Below are positions 61,960-64,000 of a stretch of DNA of 64,000 nt, piece by piece. Every line of letters begins with the position of its first letter. The stretch's first letter is position 1. Position numbers and translations under genes: made by a program. The DNA is taken from the NCBI GenBank assembly GCA_910589415.1, contig OU342630.1, positions 47,958,012 to 48,022,011 on the forward strand, written 5' to 3'. This stretch comes from Malachius bipustulatus (Eukaryota; Arthropoda; Insecta; Coleoptera; Melyridae). The notes beneath the pieces were generated by a model, which worked only from the letters and a program-made list of their open reading frames with translations, was not told the origin of the DNA and made no database searches.

Positions 61960-64000
61960 ACTATTACCAAAATTTTAAAATTAAAACTGCCTATAAATAC
62001 TTACACTTTGGCGAAAATCGAAGGGATATAATGGAGATTAATGGAATTAATGGCGTGTTCTCCATTATTTTCATAACTCCAATGTTTTCATGAAAATGCA
62101 ACTGAAGTAGACGCAGCATCAAAAATAATAAATCAAATAAAAAAGAAAAACATAAACATCATTGTTCACAAGTATTTGAAGATAAATATAAAAAATAGAG
62201 CCGCAAGATCTTATCCTCGACCGCTGTAGGTCGATTAATACTTCTAGATAACTTAGTACCTACTTAAGTTAAAATACTCCAGATATTTTTCAAAACACTT
62301 TTTGGGTATTTAATTGCGTCACTCGTTTGTGCTCCATTTAAAAGTTTTGATCAGTTTTTCTTTGATCAATGACAATAATTGCACCCAGTCTCAAAGATAT
62401 TGAATGATGACCCTCACCTTTCCTTACATCTTCAGATGAGAGTGATTAAATTTTAAAGGGAGCAAATTATGGATGAAATAACAGCTCGCCTTAGAAATCT
62501 TAATTAGTCATCTCAATATGAAATCCAATTTTATATGTATCTAACTTTGCAGGAAGTTGAAGGATTATAATATGAGCATCACGTTTTGCTCCAACAAAGT
62601 GACAAATTAAGATTTGATATACCTACTTAATCGCGGTAATTAGGGCAAATTTATAATTCAACCAGAGCCTTGTAAGATTATTTCAAGTGTAAGATTTATT
62701 AACTTTTTCAACATTTACTTCTGTATTTATTCTCTTTACTTCGAGGTAAATGTAGCTTAATTAACCAACTTCGGTGGTTCTTGGAATTACTTTTCTATTC
62801 TTCTAAATAATAAGGAACTTAGGTACCTACTTATTTTTCTAAATAATAAAATTATTGCCTTTTATGAAGTGAGTAAATTTGAATTTTGAGTTAAAATGTA
62901 TTCCCAACTTTAAAATGCAACACACAGCAGAGGCCTTCCTTATTATTTATGAAGATTTAATTTACATTTTCTATTTGCACTATCGATCATACACGAAGTT
63001 CAAATAGGTTACAGGAACGCTGCGTGAATTTGAGTCGAACAGCTAGATCGATTCCTTCCTTTGGCGGCTAGACGATCTTGTCATGTCTCTCGATAGACGA
63101 AGGAATCAACTTCCGTGCTAATTATCCCATTGGGATCATGACTTGTTATTACTCTGATGTCAGAAGATTATATAATCGAAATTGATCAATATTATTATGT
63201 AAGTTGTTATCTAACCATCATCAAGAACCCGCAAATTTGAAATTAATATTTGCGTGAAACAAATACGGAATATTGAAACTGATGGACAATACACACGATA
63301 TTTTAATATTTCTCCAGTAATGCATTTCCCTGAAACGTAGTTTCCCCAACAATACTTTTCGATGTCATTTACAGGGATTCAGAACGCGTTTGCTCGGTAG
63401 GTTTCGCATAATAATCGATAATTATTGGGGAAATTTGGACCAGAGCTAATTAATATATCTAAAATTGGAGTACCTACCATTTGATTCTATCCAAAGTGAT
63501 AGGAGCGGATATTGTTTAGTTCCAATTAAAACCTCCAGATCAAAAGGAATTACTGTTATTTTCTAGTCGTTTCGTATTTTTGCCAGGTTTTTAAATCTTT
63601 CAAATGAGACTGGAACAAATATCAGACTATTTATTTCTAATTTTACGTTGTTACCAATTTATTTACACTTCTCATCATTTTTTTTTCAAACTCTACGATA
63701 GCATGCTGAGCATCTGCATATTTGAGGGCTATATTTTCCCGATAATGCATAAGGGAATAAAAATTTATGCAATTCTATCACCTGTAAATTTAGTGAGAAT
63801 GTTTGCATATTCTGTATCTTGTTGTCGAAAAAAGGGATTTTCTGCAACTTGGTATATTATGTAGGTATCTGGTTCCTTAAAAAGTTTGATTAGATTATTA
63901 TTACAAGCTCCGGGAATTTTTAAATTTAATTATTCATCGATTTCACGTTTTTAAATTGTTATTGGTTAATCATTATTCTGTTCGTCGGCAGTTTTTTTTG
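61960..64000. other. AT-rich DNA at the window end
   Basis: No exon, RNA gene or element recognised on either strand. A short imperfect inverted pair (TTCCTTC.../GAAGGAA) lies near 63050-63108. Confidence 0.35.

Overview
The window is insect nuclear DNA. It is AT-rich, with short exons bounded by GT/AG introns, abundant 'gtaggtacctac' intron sequence and many BEL/Pao, jockey/I-like, hAT and Tc1/mariner-type insertions. A beetle would fit, but I cannot fix the order from sequence alone. Two protein-coding genes are firmly recognised. The first is the 3' end of the LIM-homeodomain gene apterous (156-705). The second is a complete or nearly complete otoferlin-type ferlin read from 28 exons on the + strand (2800-42156). 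Every exon junction keeps the frame, giving about 1,702 residues with the ferlin domain order C2B, FerI, C2C, FerA/FerB, C2D, C2E, C2F, C2G and a C-terminal membrane anchor. A third + strand gene of unknown identity is seen as two well-bounded internal exons (53655-53917, 55818-56000) and a possible last exon (56834-56887).

Layout. 1-705: apterous exons. 706-2799: AT-rich intergenic sequence. 2800-21987: ferlin exons 1-27, with intron insertions including an I-like LINE (4083-6277), a hAT-like element carrying two nested foldbacks (7110-10570) and further foldback elements. 21988-41969: a 20 kb last ferlin intron. In it an inverted-repeat element (about 23604-31587) contains a BEL/Pao LTR retrotransposon (23714-31422), which contains a second hAT copy (26312-29028), which contains a foldback (26487-27119). 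41970-42156: last ferlin exon with the transmembrane anchor. 42157-53654: intergenic, with a near-perfect 855 bp palindrome (47704-48558), a jockey-like RT on the minus strand (49678-50838) and a mariner-type DD41D transposon (52005-53585). 53655-56887: the unidentified gene. 57468-64000: foldbacks, a decayed jockey element (59079-61250) and featureless AT-rich DNA.

How the parts relate. The host genes are ordinary; the unusual biology is the layered transposon record. At least seven insertions have termini of the form TA|CAGGG..., matching the ends of the one element in the window with a nearly intact mariner-type transposase. The two hAT copies supply an occupied/empty site pair for one of these insertions. 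Target-site duplications are exact for the I-like LINE (12 bp), both hAT copies (8 bp), the BEL element (5 bp) and the TA-type elements. No prokaryotic features, CRISPR arrays, rRNA operons or tRNA genes were seen, apart from a short 5S-rRNA-like segment.
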